The notes under the pieces: model-generated
Database searches by the model: none
Told to the model about the DNA's origin: nothing
The model's input: the letters and a program-made list of their open reading frames with translations, nothing else
Part shown: one piece after another, positions 26,322-36,537 of the stretch
How the letters are laid out: every line of letters begins with the position of its first letter
Position numbering within the stretch: position 1 is the first letter of the stretch
Translations under genes and position numbers: made by a program
NCBI GenBank assembly: GCA_028715605.1
Contig: JAQURM010000010.1
Location: 1-64,000 of the forward strand
DNA: 64,000 nucleotides
Source: Desulfovibrionales bacterium
GTDB lineage: Bacteria; Desulfobacterota; QYQD01
Direction: 5' to 3'

Positions 26322-27230
26322 TCATTTAATCATCATGGCCAGTATGGCCTTGTGGACGTGCATTTTGTTTTCGGCCTGGTCAAATACTACCGACTGCGGC
26401 CCTTCCAGGACTTCGGCAGTTATCTCTTCACCTCTATGTGCCGGCAGACAGTGGAGAACTATAGTATCGCCCTTAGCCCGGCGCAGCAGTTCACTGTTGA
26501 TCTGGTAGGGCCTGAAGACCTTCCGGCGCTCAGCCGCCTCCTCTTCCTGCCCCATGCTGGCCCAGACATCCGTGTTGATAACATCGGCGCCTTCTACCGC
26601 CTTTGCCGGATCCTCGAAAAGCAGGATGGGTTTTTGAGCCTTTTTCAGGGCTGGTTCCAGGACATCTGTTCGTGGTCCATAACCTCTGGGGCAGGCCAGG
26701 GAAAGGGCGAACCCCAGCGTGGCCGCGGCCTCGATCCAGGAGTGGGCCACGTTATTTCCGTCTCCTACCCAGGCCACCTTTAAGTCTTCTATAGCGCCCT
26801 TTTTTTCAATAACGGTCATGACATCGCTTAGAATCTGGCACGGATGGTAGAGGTCAGTAAGACCGTTTATCACCGGGATGGTGGCGTGAGCCGCCAACTC
26901 TCCGACCGTCTCCTGGGCAAAGGTTCGTATCACAAGCCCGTCCAGATACCGGGATAGAACGCGGGCCGTATCAGCCAGCGGCTCCTGACGGGCTAACTGG
27001 GTATCCCGGGTGGACAGGAAAGTGACGTTGCCTCCGAGCTGGAACATGGCGGCCTCAAAAGAGACGCGGGTACGGGTGGAGGCCTTTTCAAAGATGAGGC
27101 CGATGGTCTTACCGACCAGCGGCCGGTAAGAAGTATCCCCTTTATCTTTCTTAAAGGCCATAGCCCGCGTGATAATAGCCCGTATATCTTCCTTCGTCAG
27201 GTCGTTGATACCCAAAAGGTCTTTTTTCAT
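26322..27230 (-). CDS. argF: Ornithine carbamoyltransferase
   Basis: Forms citrulline from ornithine and carbamoyl phosphate. The carbamoyl phosphate motif FEKASTRTRVSFE is near residue 45-57, HPCQILSDVMT near 130, and the ornithine-binding HCLPAHRGEEI near 265. From the ATG at 27230 (ATGA overlap with the argD stop, beginning MKKDLLGINDL) it is 302 residues. It belongs to the anabolic single-domain OTC group by context, with argD upstream and argG downstream. Confidence 0.95.
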   Translation of the reverse strand: MKKDLLGINDLTKEDIRAIITRAMAFKKDKGDTSYRPLVGKTIGLIFEKASTRTRVSFEAAMFQLGGNVTFLSTRDTQLARQEPLADTARVLSRYLDGLVIRTFAQETVGELAAHATIPVINGLTDLYHPCQILSDVMTVIEKKGAIEDLKVAWVGDGNNVAHSWIEAAATLGFALSLACPRGYGPRTDVLEPALKKAQKPILLFEDPAKAVEGADVINTDVWASMGQEEEAAERRKVFRPYQINSELLRRAKGDTIVLHCLPAHRGEEITAEVLEGPQSVVFDQAENKMHVHKAILAMMIK

Positions 27231-28429
27231 AGTCTTTTCCTGCATTCTTCGTCCAGGGCGCCAAGGAGCAAATCGATTTCCGTCCTGGTTACTATAAGGG
27301 GCGGCGTAAACCGCAATATATTCCCCTGGGTACAGTTTATGAGGAAACCTTTATCGAGAAGGTTTGTTACAAAATCAGCGCCATCGACTTTTAGCCCCAG
27401 CCCCAGGATAAGTCCCAGGCCGCGCACTTCCTTAATGAGAGAAGGATAGCGGGCAGTCAGATCCTCCAGCCCCTGTTTGAAATATCCGCCCATTTCCCGG
27501 CAGTGTGAAAGGAAGTTGCCTTCCAGCAGGGTCTTTAGAACCACGGTAGCGGCCGCACAGACTACCGGATTGCCGCCAAAGGTCGAGGCATGCGTGCCCG
27601 GCGTAAAGGAACCGGCAACCTCTTCCCGGGCCAAAAATGCGCCCAGAGGAAGTCCGTTGGCCAGGGCCTTGGCCAGGGTCATCATGTCCGGTTTTATCCC
27701 GTAATGCTCATAGGCAAACAGGGTCCCGGTACGGCCCATACCGACCTGAACCTCGTCCAGAATAAGGAGCAGCCCGTGCGCATCGCACAATTTTCTAACT
27801 GCCGGTAAATAGTCGGGAGAAAACAATACGACCCCGCCTTCACCCTGGATCGGTTCCATAAGGATGGCGCAGGTCTTCGCAGTTATGGCCTGTTTCATGG
27901 CTCCTAAGTCACCGGCCGGCACGTGCCTAAAGCCGTCCACAAGGGGCTCAAAACCCTTGTGGAATTTTTCCTGCCCGGTGGCCGAGAGGGTAGCCAGAGT
28001 GCGGCCATGAAATGATCCCTGGAGGCAGATAATTTCGTAACGGCCCTCGCCAAAACGGTCTCGTGAATATTTTCGCGCCAGTTTGATAGCCGCCTCATTG
28101 GCCTCTGCCCCGCTGTTACAGAAGAAGACCTGGTCGGCAAAGGAGTGTTCGATCAGCAGTTCGGCCAGTTCTATCTGGGGCACGGTATAGTAAAGGTTTG
28201 AGACATGTACGAGTTTCTGTGCCTGGCGGCGCACGGCCTCCGCGACCTCAGGGTGGGCATGCCCCAGGCTACAGACCGCAATCCCGGCCACAAAATCAAG
28301 ATACATCTTCCCGTCGGAGTCGAATACCCGGCAGCCCTTTCCTTCTACCAGGGTAACCGGGCTACGGCCATAGGTGTGCATAATATAACGGTCCGATAAA
28401 CTCATCCAGTCTTTCTTGCCTGCGTCCAT
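27227..28429 (-). CDS. argD: Acetylornithine aminotransferase
   Basis: PLP class III aminotransferase that makes N-acetylornithine from the semialdehyde; family members often also serve DapC activity, unnecessary here because dapL is present. It has 400 residues. Motifs: FVAGIAVCSLGHAHP, FCNSGAEANEAAIKLAR, SFHGRT, ILDEVQVGMGRTGTLFA, and the PLP lysine in TLAKALANGLPLGA near residue 250. It sits between argB and argF. Confidence 0.94.
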   Translation of the reverse strand: MDAGKKDWMSLSDRYIMHTYGRSPVTLVEGKGCRVFDSDGKMYLDFVAGIAVCSLGHAHPEVAEAVRRQAQKLVHVSNLYYTVPQIELAELLIEHSFADQVFFCNSGAEANEAAIKLARKYSRDRFGEGRYEIICLQGSFHGRTLATLSATGQEKFHKGFEPLVDGFRHVPAGDLGAMKQAITAKTCAILMEPIQGEGGVVLFSPDYLPAVRKLCDAHGLLLILDEVQVGMGRTGTLFAYEHYGIKPDMMTLAKALANGLPLGAFLAREEVAGSFTPGTHASTFGGNPVVCAAATVVLKTLLEGNFLSHCREMGGYFKQGLEDLTARYPSLIKEVRGLGLILGLGLKVDGADFVTNLLDKGFLINCTQGNILRFTPPLIVTRTEIDLLLGALDEECRKRL

Positions 28430-28440
28430 ATTTCGTCTTC

Positions 28441-29322
28441 CTATGGTATGACCTGGGTGCCGACCCCGCTCTGGGTAAATATCTCCAGGAGGACGGCATG
28501 CTCAATCCGGCCATCGATAATATGGGCCTTTTCTACGCCTTCGGTTAACGCCTTAAGGCAGCAGTTGACCTTGGGGATCATCCCGCCGGTAATAAAACCA
28601 TCAGACAGCATTTTTCCGGCCTGCTCCGTAGTCAGCGATTGAACCAGCTCCCCGTCTTTATCCAACACCCCCGAAACGTCCGTGAGCAGGATGAGCTTGG
28701 CCGCCTTTAAAGCGCCGGCCACTGCTCCGGCTACGAGGTCGGCATTAATATTGTATGATTCTCCCTCTGCCCCTACCCCTATAGGGGCGATGACCGGTAT
28801 AAACTGGCTGTCTTCAAGGGCCTTAAGGACTGCGGCATCTACAGCCGTGATCTCACCGATCATGCCCGCGTCTATAATCTCAGGGGGCAGGTCTTCCCCC
28901 CGTGACTGGTAAACATGCATCTTTTTGGCCTGTAGTAAGCGCCCATCCTTACCGCCCAGACCCACGGCCCGGCCCCCGCTCTGATTGATAAGAGTGACGA
29001 TCTCTTTGTTGACCTTGCCTCCCAGCACCATTTCTACAACGCTCATGGTCTCACTGTCCGTGACGCGCAGACCCTGAACAAAGGTGGACTGGATGCCCAT
29101 GCGTTTCAGAACTTCGCCTATCTGCGGGCCGCCGCCATGAATAACTATGGGACGCAGGCCGATATAACGCATGAGGACCACGTCCCGGGCAAAGCTTTTT
29201 TTGAGGTGGTTGTTGACCATGGCGTGTCCGCCATATTTTATGACCACCGTCTTTCCGTAAAATGTCTGAATGTAGGGCAGGGCCTCGATCAATACCCTGG
29301 CCTTTTCCACCCACTCTTCCAT
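28441..29322 (-). CDS. argB: Acetylglutamate kinase
   Basis: Phosphorylates N-acetylglutamate; usually the arginine-inhibited step in organisms with the cyclic pathway. Amino-acid kinase fold: [10 protein letters not shown] near residue 26, [18 protein letters not shown] near 63, and [15 protein letters not shown] near 205. The ATG at 29322 ([11 protein letters not shown]) is the normal start, giving 293 residues. First of the arg genes, 20 bases after hslU. The N-terminal helix [21 protein letters not shown] resembles that of arginine-sensitive hexameric NAGKs, so feedback by arginine is likely. Confidence 0.95.
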   Translation of the reverse strand: MEEWVEKARVLIEALPYIQTFYGKTVVIKYGGHAMVNNHLKKSFARDVVLMRYIGLRPIVIHGGGPQIGEVLKRMGIQSTFVQGLRVTDSETMSVVEMVLGGKVNKEIVTLINQSGGRAVGLGGKDGRLLQAKKMHVYQSRGEDLPPEIIDAGMIGEITAVDAAVLKALEDSQFIPVIAPIGVGAEGESYNINADLVAGAVAGALKAAKLILLTDVSGVLDKDGELVQSLTTEQAGKMLSDGFITGGMIPKVNCCLKALTEGVEKAHIIDGRIEHAVLLEIFTQSGVGTQVIP

Positions 29323-29342
29323 TCGGCACACCATATTCGTTA

Positions 29343-30719
29343 TTATAAAATAAACCGGCTGAGGTCCTCATCCTTGACGATCTCGTTTAATCTGTCACGG
29401 ACGTAACCGGCCGTTATCGTAAAAGACATATTGGTCATCTCCGGGGCATTAAACGATATCTCATCAAGAAGTTTTTCCATGACCGTGTGCAGCCGCCGCG
29501 CGCCGATGTTCTCGGTACGTTCGTTAACCACTGTGGCTATGGAGGCGATTTCCTCAATGCCGTCGGGCTCGAATATAAGTTCTACTTTTTCCGTGGCCAT
29601 GAGGGACTGGTACTGGGTAACCAGCGCATTTTGCGGCTCGGTCAAAATACGTACAAAATCACCCTTGCCCAGGGCCTTTAGTTCTACCCTTATAGGGAAA
29701 CGGCCCTGCAACTCGGGAATCAGGTCCGAGGGCTTGGCCATATGAAAGGCCCCGCTGGCGATGAAAAGGATATGATCGGTTTTGACCAGGCCATACTTGG
29801 TATTGACCGTTGTCCCCTCCACGACGGGCAAGAGGTCTCTCTGTACGCCGAGGCGCGATACGTCAGGGCCATGTCCGTGCTCATGGCTGGCTATCTTGTC
29901 GATCTCATCCAGAAAGATAATGCCGGTCTGCTCAACACGTTTTCTGGCCTGCTCCGTAACCGCGTCCATATCAATCAGGCGCTGGCTTTCTTCCTGGGCC
30001 AGAATCTCCAGGGCCTCCGGCACCTTTACCTTCCGTTTCTTTGTCTTTGCAGGGAAGAGATTCCCGAACATCTCTTTTAAATTAATATCCATGTCTTCCA
30101 GGCCTGCGGCAGAAAATACCTCAACTACGGGCACAGCCCTCTGTGAGACCTCAAGATCTACATAACGATCGTTTAACTTCCCATTGCGAAGAAGCTTACG
30201 TAATTTTTCGCGGGTCTCAGTCCTTTCCGCTGACGGCTGGGGCGGCTGCTCCGGCGGTAACGTCCCGGAAAGCGGCGCTGGAGCGGTTCCCCGCACCGGC
30301 GGCAGAAGGATATCCAGCAGTTTCTCCTCAGCGATCTCCGCGGCCTTGACCTTTACCTTTTCCCGTTCCTCAGCCTTGACCATGTTTACCGCCAGCTCGG
30401 TCAGGTCGCGAATCATAGACTCCACATCCCGGCCCACATAGCCTACTTCGGTAAACTTACTGGCTTCTATTTTTAAGAATGGCGACTGGGTAAGCTTGGC
30501 CAGACGTCTGGCGATCTCGGTCTTGCCCACACCCGTAGGCCCGATCATGATTATGTTCTTGGGGGCGATTTCATCGCGCAGTTCCTCAGGAACCTGTTGC
30601 CGCCGCCAGCGGTTTCGAAGCGCAATGGCTACCGCGCGTTTAGCCTCGGCCTGTCCGACTACGTACTTGTCCAGTTCAGCTACAATCTGGCGCGGGGTTA
30701 AGGTCTCCATGTCGATCAT
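29343..30719 (-). CDS. hslU: HslU, ATPase subunit of the HslUV protease
   Basis: AAA+ unfoldase that feeds the HslV peptidase. The 458 residues are standard. Walker [14 protein letters not shown] is near residues 57-69, the pore motif GYVGRD near 92, an inserted I-domain spans about 110-240 with a proline-rich stretch, and Walker [13 protein letters not shown] is near 262. The conserved C-terminal tail DLSRFIL, which docks into HslV, is intact. The ATG overlaps the hslV stop (ATGA). xerC-hslV-hslU is a classical order shared with several phyla. Confidence 0.96.
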   Translation of the reverse strand: MIDMETLTPRQIVAELDKYVVGQAEAKRAVAIALRNRWRRQQVPEELRDEIAPKNIIMIGPTGVGKTEIARRLAKLTQSPFLKIEASKFTEVGYVGRDVESMIRDLTELAVNMVKAEEREKVKVKAAEIAEEKLLDILLPPVRGTAPAPLSGTLPPEQPPQPSAERTETREKLRKLLRNGKLNDRYVDLEVSQRAVPVVEVFSAAGLEDMDINLKEMFGNLFPAKTKKRKVKVPEALEILAQEESQRLIDMDAVTEQARKRVEQTGIIFLDEIDKIASHEHGHGPDVSRLGVQRDLLPVVEGTTVNTKYGLVKTDHILFIASGAFHMAKPSDLIPELQGRFPIRVELKALGKGDFVRILTEPQNALVTQYQSLMATEKVELIFEPDGIEEIASIATVVNERTENIGARRLHTVMEKLLDEISFNAPEMTNMSFTITAGYVRDRLNEIVKDEDLSRFIL

Positions 30720-31261
30720 AATTTTTCTACCACTATTATTTCGTTAGTATAGATGCAGACTGAAGCGGCAATGCGCATGGCCTCTCTGGCAATACTCTCG
30801 GCATCAAGGTCTGAAGACGAGACCAGGGCCCGGGCCGCGGCCAGGGCATAGGGGCCGCCGGAACCTATGGCCAGAACCCCGTCATCCGGTTCGATAACGT
30901 CGCCTGCCCCGGAAATAAGAAAGGAATGTTCCATATCCACGGCTATTAAGAAGGCCTCCAGGCGCCTAAGTATCCGGTCTGTCCGCCAATCTTTGGCCAG
31001 TTCCACTACGGAACGGACCAGGTTGCCGGAGTGTTTTTCCAGCTTTTGTTCCAGCCGCTCAAACAAGGTAAAGGCATCGGCGGTAGCCCCGGCAAAACCG
31101 GTAATGACCTTATCCTGGTACAGGCGGCGCACCTTACGGGCCTGGTGCTTCATGATGGTGTTGCCCAGGGTTACCTGACCGTCTCCGGCCACCACTACCT
31201 CTCCTCTGTGGCGCACGGCCAGTATCGTCGTCCCTCTTATGTCTTCCGGGGCATTTTTCAT
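30716..31261 (-). CDS. hslV: HslV, threonine peptidase subunit of the HslUV protease
   Basis: Proteasome-like double-ring peptidase with an N-terminal threonine nucleophile. The mature start is visible as [23 protein letters not shown]-like sequence, with the Thr-Thr pair at residues 11-12. The usual propeptide is one or a few residues, whereas here ten residues ([10 protein letters not shown]) precede it. No nearer ATG/GTG start is seen, so either a longer prosegment is processed or an unusual start codon is used. 181 residues in all. It lies between xerC and hslU. Confidence 0.94.
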   Translation of the reverse strand: MKNAPEDIRGTTILAVRHRGEVVVAGDGQVTLGNTIMKHQARKVRRLYQDKVITGFAGATADAFTLFERLEQKLEKHSGNLVRSVVELAKDWRTDRILRRLEAFLIAVDMEHSFLISGAGDVIEPDDGVLAIGSGGPYALAAARALVSSSDLDAESIAREAMRIAASVCIYTNEIIVVEKL

Positions 31262-31278
31262 TTATGCAGACTCCTCAC

Positions 31279-32175
31279 TTACTTATTGCCTTTGGCCTTG
31301 GGATGGGCGCTGTCGTAAACGGCCATCAGTTTGTCCAGGCCGACATGGGTGTATTTCTGTGTGGTAGAAAGGCTGACATGGCCGAGCATCTCCTGCACGG
31401 AGCGCAGGTCCGCGCCCATGTCCAGGAGATGGGTGGCGAACGTATGCCTTAAGGCATGCGGATACACGTGCTTGAATAGCCCGGCCATCTCGCCATATTT
31501 TCCGACCAGCCGTTCTACACTCCTGGCAGTAAGCCGGCCGCCGCGGCTATTGATAAAAAGCGGATCCACATCCTGCGCGCCGGTTTTGCGCATGGTTTTC
31601 TGACTTTTCTCCTTGTACTCCTTAAGGGCCTCCAATGCCCGGCTGCCGACGGGCACGATGCGCTCCTTACCACCCTTGCCCATCACGCGCGCTATACCCA
31701 GGGGAAAATCTATGCTATCCGTATTCATGGCCACAAGTTCACCGACACGCAGACCGCAAGAATAAAGGAGTTCCAGGATAGCCCGGTCCCGTAAGGTCAA
31801 AAACTCGTTCCCTTTCGGCGATTCCACCAGGGCAAAAATCTCATCCACAGGCAAGAACGTAGGCAGAAATTTTTCCTGTTTGGGGCTGGAAACCAGTTCC
31901 GCGGGATTATGCGGCAAAAACCCGCGTTTGACCAGGTAACGGAAAAAACTGCGGATGGAGGCAAGTTTGCGCCCTATGGAGGAACGCTTATTCCTGGCGT
32001 ATAAGTGGGCCAGAAAATTGCGGATGGACAGATGGTCGATGGCCTCAATAGTCGCCTTATCACCCAGAAAAGAGGCAAATTGTAAAAGATCGCTCTCATA
32101 ATTGCGCAGGGTATGCGGAGAGTAGTTCTTTTCTATCTTTAGATAGGAAAGGAATATGGAAATATGTTTTTTCAC
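31279..32175 (-). CDS. xerC: Tyrosine recombinase XerC/XerD family
   Basis: Site-specific recombinase that resolves chromosome dimers at dif. A SAM-like N-terminal core-binding domain occupies residues 1-90. The catalytic domain has all active residues: Arg in SCGLRVGELVA (near 150), Lys in GKGGKERIVP (near 176), HALRHTFATHLL, then LGHVSLSTTQKYTHV with the nucleophilic Tyr near residue 281. At 298 residues, adjacent to hslVU as in many bacteria, it is probably the chromosomal Xer and not a phage integrase. Confidence 0.9.
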   Translation of the reverse strand: MKKHISIFLSYLKIEKNYSPHTLRNYESDLLQFASFLGDKATIEAIDHLSIRNFLAHLYARNKRSSIGRKLASIRSFFRYLVKRGFLPHNPAELVSSPKQEKFLPTFLPVDEIFALVESPKGNEFLTLRDRAILELLYSCGLRVGELVAMNTDSIDFPLGIARVMGKGGKERIVPVGSRALEALKEYKEKSQKTMRKTGAQDVDPLFINSRGGRLTARSVERLVGKYGEMAGLFKHVYPHALRHTFATHLLDMGADLRSVQEMLGHVSLSTTQKYTHVGLDKLMAVYDSAHPKAKGNK

Positions 32176-32563
32176 AACCAGCCCTGAAAGTTAAGAAAAA
32201 TAGGATATTATTACTAACATATCCGTTGTAATTTTCAAATAAAAAACGGTAACACTAAAGCTTTCGTGAAAGACAATGAAACTACAGAGGGCACCGAGAA
32301 ATAAAAGGGGGGGCAAAAGTCAGAAGCCTGAACACAGAATACAGAAGGGGTTAAGAAAAAATGGGCCCCCGGTATCGTGTCTCCTGTCTTCCGACTCCTG
32401 AATTATACATTCTGAACACTTACGGAGGAAATGGAAATAAAAACTAAGAGGTCACGGAGGGTATGGAATAAAGAATTATCTAACGCCTTGTTATTAAAGA
32501 AATTCTCTGTGTGCTCTGTGCTTAAAAGGGTAAGGGCGTGCCGTACGGCACGCCCGATAGCGG
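32176..32563. repeat. Non-coding gap made mostly of two dispersed repeat families
   Basis: Upstream of xerC and downstream of hsp20. 32271-32305 and 32436-32530 hold GAGGGCACCGAGA and CTCTGTGTGCTCTGTG-type phrases, shared with 40310-40350 and 40913-41022. 32318-32416 holds AAGTCAGAAGCC..ACAGAATACAGAAG and TGTCTCCTGTCTTCCGACTC, the family also seen at 11670-11876 and 15705-15790. GTGCCGTACGGCACG near 32538-32552 is a perfect palindrome close after the hsp20 stop and may act in transcript ending. No gene is seen. Confidence 0.55.
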
Positions 32564-33010
32564 TTATTCTATATTCACTTTTATTTGCTTAGGCTTGGCT
32601 TCTTCCTGTTTAGGGACGATGATTTCCAGTACCCCATTTGAGAATTTCGCCTTGATCTTGTCCGCCTCCAGACTAGCGGGCAGGGCAAAAGAACGGGTAA
32701 ATACCCCGTAAGAACGCTCGATACGGTGGTAGTTTTCCTGTTTAACATCTTTCTGGAATCTCCGTTCCCCGCTCAGGGCAAGGGTGTTATCCTTCATCTC
32801 CACCCGGATGTCTTCCTGATTCAAGCCAGGCAGGTCGGCCTGTATGACTATCGCCTCTGCTGTCTCATAAATATCCACCGGGGGCGCCCAACTGCCCTGG
32901 ATTAATTCCTCTCTTTTTCCCGTGCGGCCCAGGCTTTCCTCGAAAAGTCGATTCATCCTCTCCTGTAAAGACAATAAATCCCTGAAAGGTTCCCATTTGA
33001 CAATCGGCAT
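32564..33010 (-). CDS. Hsp20/alpha-crystallin small heat-shock protein
   Basis: ATP-independent holdase. The 148 residues have an N-terminal arm (FRDLLSLQERMNRLFEE), a central alpha-crystallin domain from about residue 45 (PPVDIYETAEAIVIQADLPG), and the family A-x-x-x-n-G-v-L motif as KAKFSNGVLEIIVPK near residue 125. The C-terminal tail lacks an obvious I-x-I but ends KQIKVNIE. It lies directly downstream of clpB across a 65-base gap containing a repeat, so it may be read from the clpB transcript. Good ribosome binding site (AAAGGAGG). Confidence 0.93.
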   Translation of the reverse strand: MPIVKWEPFRDLLSLQERMNRLFEESLGRTGKREELIQGSWAPPVDIYETAEAIVIQADLPGLNQEDIRVEMKDNTLALSGERRFQKDVKQENYHRIERSYGVFTRSFALPASLEADKIKAKFSNGVLEIIVPKQEEAKPKQIKVNIE

Positions 33011-33035
33011 AAGTAAATCCTCCTTTGAGATATGT

Positions 33036-33071
33036 TTTATCTGACTTCTGTCTCCTGTATTCTGAATTCTG
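33036..33071. repeat. CTTCTGTCTCCTGTATTCTG repeat in the clpB-hsp20 gap
   Basis: Nearly identical to 11838-11873 (CTGACTTCTGTCTCCTGTATT followed by CTGAATTC). It occupies half of the short gap between clpB and hsp20, immediately upstream of the hsp20 ribosome binding site. Confidence 0.65.
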
Positions 33072-33075
33072 CATC

Positions 33076-35670
33076 TTACGCTGCTTTCTTAAAGACGATT
33101 TCTTTCTTATCGTCCGTGTCTATCAGGATCGAATCTCCTTCCTGAAATGCCCCTTCCAGCAATTTCAGGGCGAGGCCGTCCTGTATATACTTCTGGATAG
33201 CCCTCTTAAGGGGCCTGGCCCCGAAGACCGGATCGAAGCCGACCCTGGCCAGGAATTCCTTGACCCCGTCGGTCAGCTTGATCTTGAAGTGCCGGTCGGC
33301 GAGACGCTTCTTCAGGAGTTCGATCTGGATGTCGATAATCTTTTCCAATTGTTCCATCTCCAGGCCGTGGAAAATGATTATCTCGTCGATCCGGTTCAGA
33401 AATTCCGGTCTGAACTGTGTATGCAAGGCATCCATGACCCTTCGCACCATCTCCTCCCGGTCTTTTTCGCCCAAATCCTGTATATATTGGCTGCCTATAT
33501 TGGAGGTCATGATGATAATGGTGTTCTTGAAGTCCACGGTTCGCCCCTGACCATCGGTCATGCGGCCGTCATCCAGTATCTGCAGGAGTGAATTAAAGAC
33601 CTCGGGATGGGCCTTCTCTATCTCGTCAAAGAGCAGTACGGTGTAGGGCCGGCGGCGTACCGCTTCCGTTAGATACCCCCCTTCTTCATAGCCGACGTAC
33701 CCCGGAGGGGCGCCGATAAGTCTGGCCACGGAGTGTTTCTCCATAAATTCGGACATATCCAGGCGCACCATGGCCTGTTCGTCGTCAAACATAAACTCGG
33801 CCAGGGCCTTGGCCAGCTCGGTCTTGCCTACACCCGTCGGTCCCATAAAGATGAAAGAGCCGATGGGGCGGTTGGGATCCTGGAGGCCGGAACGGGCCCG
33901 GCGCACGGCATTGGCTACGGCGCGGATGGCGTCTTCCTGGCCGATTACGCGCCGGCGCAGGCGGTCTTCCATGTGGATGAGCTTTTGTTTCTCGCTTTCC
34001 ATCATACGGGAGACCGGTATCCCGGTCCAACGAGAAACCACCTCGGCTATGTCTTCTTCATCCACCTCTTCTTTAAGCATCTTCTGATCGGCCTGCAATT
34101 CTTCCAGTTCCTTTTTATTCGCCTCGAGTTGTTTCTCCAGATCCGGAAGCAGGCCGTAGCGAATCTCTGCGGCCCTGGCCAAGTCGCCGTTTCTTTCGGC
34201 CTGGGCCTCTTTATTCTTGGCCTCTTCAATCTTTTCCTTAATGGAGCGTATATTCTGGATAACCTCTTTTTCCCTATGCCAGTGGGCCTTCATGGCATCG
34301 CTTTTTTCACGCAAATCCGCTAATTCCTTCTCGATCTTCTCCAATCTTTCCCTGGAGGCCACATCTGTCTCCTTGCGCAGGGCCTCACGCTCGATCTCAA
34401 GTTGTACGGCCTTTCTTTGTACCTCATCAATTTCGCCGGGGAGGCTGTCTATCTCGATGCGCAGTTTAGAGGCCGCCTCATCGATGAGATCAATGGCCTT
34501 GTCCGGTAAAAAGCGGTCGGTTATATACCGGTTTGATAAGGTGGCGGCCGCTACTATGGCCGAGTCCTTAATGCGTACGCCGTGATGAACCTCATATTTT
34601 TCTTTAAGCCCGCGTAAGATAGATATGGTGTCTTCCTCGTTCGGTTCGGTGACCAGTACCGGCTGGAACCTGCGTTCCAGGGCCGCGTCCTTCTCGATAT
34701 GTTTTCTGTATTCATCGAGCGTGGTGGCCCCGATACAATGCAGCTCACCACGGGCCAGGGCCGGTTTGAGCATGTTTGAGGCATCAATAGCCCCCTCGGC
34801 CGCCCCGGCGCCGACCAGGGTATGCATCTCGTCGATAAACAGGATTATCTGGCCGTGTTTCTCCTGAATCTCTTTTAATACGGCCTTCAAACGATCCTCA
34901 AACTCCCCCCGGTATTTAGCGCCGGCGACCAGGGCGCCCATGTCCAGGGTTACCACCTGTTTGTCTTTCAGGGTCTCCGGTATATCCCCGCCGACAATGC
35001 GCTGGGCCAGGCCTTCTACAATAGCGGTCTTGCCGACCCCGGGTTCACCGATAAGTACCGGGTTGTTTTTGGTCCGTCTGGAAAGCACCTGGATAACGCG
35101 GCGGATCTCTTCATCGCGGCCTATGACCGGGTCAAGCTTACCTGACCGGGCCTGGGTCGTAAGGTCCCGGCCGTAGCGTTCCAGGGCCTGATATTTTTCC
35201 TCCGGGTTCGGATCGGTCACCCTCTGACTGCCCCGGATACTGAGAAGGGCCTGCATCACCGTCTCGCGGCTGATGCCTTTTTGCTGGAGGATATCCGCTA
35301 TTGCTGAGCCTTTTGTCTCCAGCATGGCCATGAGGAGATGTTCCTGACTGACGTAGTCGTCCCGCATCTCCTCGGCTATCTTAAGGGAGCGGTCCAGCAT
35401 ACTTTTTAAGAGGGGCGAGATATAGGCCCCTTGAAAGCCTGTGCCGGAAACCTTGGAGAGACTTTCCAACCGTTGCTCCACTCCGGCCATAACCGCTTTC
35501 GGATCGACGCCTGTTTTTTTCAAGATAGCGGGGACAAGACCCTCCGGTTGTTCCAGAAGCGCGGCCATCAGATGTTCCGGCTCTATCTGCTGATGCCCCT
35601 TGCTTTCCGCGAGTTGCTGGGCGCTTTGTATGGCTTCCTGGGATTTTATGGTTAATTTTTCGAATCGCAT
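33076..35670 (-). CDS. clpB: ClpB disaggregase
   Basis: Hexameric AAA+ chaperone that rescues aggregated proteins together with DnaK. The 864 residues show the full order: N-terminal double repeat domain (about 1-145), NBD1 with [13 protein letters not shown] (near 205), the coiled-coil middle domain (about 405-530, rich in Glu/Lys/Arg heptads), and NBD2 with [14 protein letters not shown] (near 610). Substrate loops KYRGEFE and GYVGYEEGG are also present. No IGF/L ClpP-docking motif was noticed, which agrees with ClpB and not ClpA/ClpC. Followed by hsp20, a common stress pairing. Confidence 0.96.
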   Translation of the reverse strand: MRFEKLTIKSQEAIQSAQQLAESKGHQQIEPEHLMAALLEQPEGLVPAILKKTGVDPKAVMAGVEQRLESLSKVSGTGFQGAYISPLLKSMLDRSLKIAEEMRDDYVSQEHLLMAMLETKGSAIADILQQKGISRETVMQALLSIRGSQRVTDPNPEEKYQALERYGRDLTTQARSGKLDPVIGRDEEIRRVIQVLSRRTKNNPVLIGEPGVGKTAIVEGLAQRIVGGDIPETLKDKQVVTLDMGALVAGAKYRGEFEDRLKAVLKEIQEKHGQIILFIDEMHTLVGAGAAEGAIDASNMLKPALARGELHCIGATTLDEYRKHIEKDAALERRFQPVLVTEPNEEDTISILRGLKEKYEVHHGVRIKDSAIVAAATLSNRYITDRFLPDKAIDLIDEAASKLRIEIDSLPGEIDEVQRKAVQLEIEREALRKETDVASRERLEKIEKELADLREKSDAMKAHWHREKEVIQNIRSIKEKIEEAKNKEAQAERNGDLARAAEIRYGLLPDLEKQLEANKKELEELQADQKMLKEEVDEEDIAEVVSRWTGIPVSRMMESEKQKLIHMEDRLRRRVIGQEDAIRAVANAVRRARSGLQDPNRPIGSFIFMGPTGVGKTELAKALAEFMFDDEQAMVRLDMSEFMEKHSVARLIGAPPGYVGYEEGGYLTEAVRRRPYTVLLFDEIEKAHPEVFNSLLQILDDGRMTDGQGRTVDFKNTIIIMTSNIGSQYIQDLGEKDREEMVRRVMDALHTQFRPEFLNRIDEIIIFHGLEMEQLEKIIDIQIELLKKRLADRHFKIKLTDGVKEFLARVGFDPVFGARPLKRAIQKYIQDGLALKLLEGAFQEGDSILIDTDDKKEIVFKKAA

Positions 35671-35727
35671 AATTCCTCCACAAAATCTGCGTTCCTTTTC
35701 ATCCTAAAAAGAATTTTCTATGCCACC

Positions 35728-35756
35728 AAGTTAAGCATCCGGACAGGGCCTGTCAA
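35728..35756 (-). promoter_or_regulatory. Candidate sigma-70 promoter for clpB
   Basis: On the minus strand TTGACA (35756-35751) is followed after exactly 17 bases by TAACTT (35733-35728), about 55 bases upstream of the clpB ATG. The -35 hexamer is perfect and the -10 is weak. GACAGGCCCTGTC, overlapping the -35, is a 13-base palindrome that could be an operator. No CIRCE element was seen. Confidence 0.45.
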
Positions 35757-35763
35757 GCTATGG

Positions 35764-36537
35764 TCAGGACTTCAATATATCCTTTAGAATCTTTGCCTGG
35801 CGCATGCGGTTCAATTCGGTATGGTTGGTGAGGTCGAAGTGCAGGGGCGTAATGGATATCAGGTTGCGGGAGAGGGCCCAGGTATCTATGTCTTTTCCCT
35901 CCCGCATGAAATGGGTTTCTCCCGCCTGCCAGTAATAAACATTATCTCTGGGATCCATACGTTTGTCAAACCGTTCCACAAAGCGGGAAATTCCCTGACG
36001 GGTTAATGCGATGCCGCGGATATCCTCCGGCGGGACGGCCGGTATGTTGACGTTAAGTAAGGTGGCCGAGTCCAGCTCCAGTTCAGTTACGTGCCTGATG
36101 AGCTTGCGGATAAAATGAGCGGCAAAGGAAAAGTCGGGGTCTTTAAAGGTATTTAAAGATACGGCTATAGAGGGGATGCCTAATATGGCCCCTTCGGTGG
36201 CCGCGGAGACCGTACCGGAATAAAGGACATTTATCCCCACGTTAGCCCCGAGGTTAATGCCGGAAAGCACGATATCCGGAGGCGTATCCAGGATTTCATT
36301 GATGGCGATCTTTACGCAATCGGCCGGTGTTCCTGAAACCGCCAGGCCGAGGAAATTTTTATTGAGACGTATTTCACGGACGCGGAGGGGATTTAGGAGT
36401 GTGATCGCGTGTCCAACCGCACTTTGCTCACTTTCCGGGGCAACCACGGAGACCCTGTAGTGCGGAGCCAGGGCGTCATAAAGGGCATGGAGTCCCTTGG
36501 CGTGTATCCCGTCATCATTGGTCAAAAGAATATGCAA
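35764..36537 (-). CDS. surE: 5'/3'-nucleotidase SurE
   Basis: Metal-dependent nucleoside 5'/3'-monophosphate phosphatase. The N-terminus ILLTNDDGIHAKG carries the conserved Asp-Asp metal ligands at residues about 8-9. Also visible are SAVGHAITL, VSGTPADCVKIA, LSGINLGANVGINVLYSGTVSAA with the Asn ligand, and NVNIP. 257 residues. First gene of the minus-strand run, so its promoter should lie in 36538-36700. Confidence 0.94.
   Translation of the reverse strand: MHILLTNDDGIHAKGLHALYDALAPHYRVSVVAPESEQSAVGHAITLLNPLRVREIRLNKNFLGLAVSGTPADCVKIAINEILDTPPDIVLSGINLGANVGINVLYSGTVSAATEGAILGIPSIAVSLNTFKDPDFSFAAHFIRKLIRHVTELELDSATLLNVNIPAVPPEDIRGIALTRQGISRFVERFDKRMDPRDNVYYWQAGETHFMREGKDIDTWALSRNLISITPLHFDLTNHTELNRMRQAKILKDILKS

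Noticed and set aside
31279-32175. Tyrosine recombinase as integrase of a genomic island
   Set aside because: It is linked to hslVU in the conserved housekeeping order and has XerC length; no attachment-site duplication or phage genes are near.
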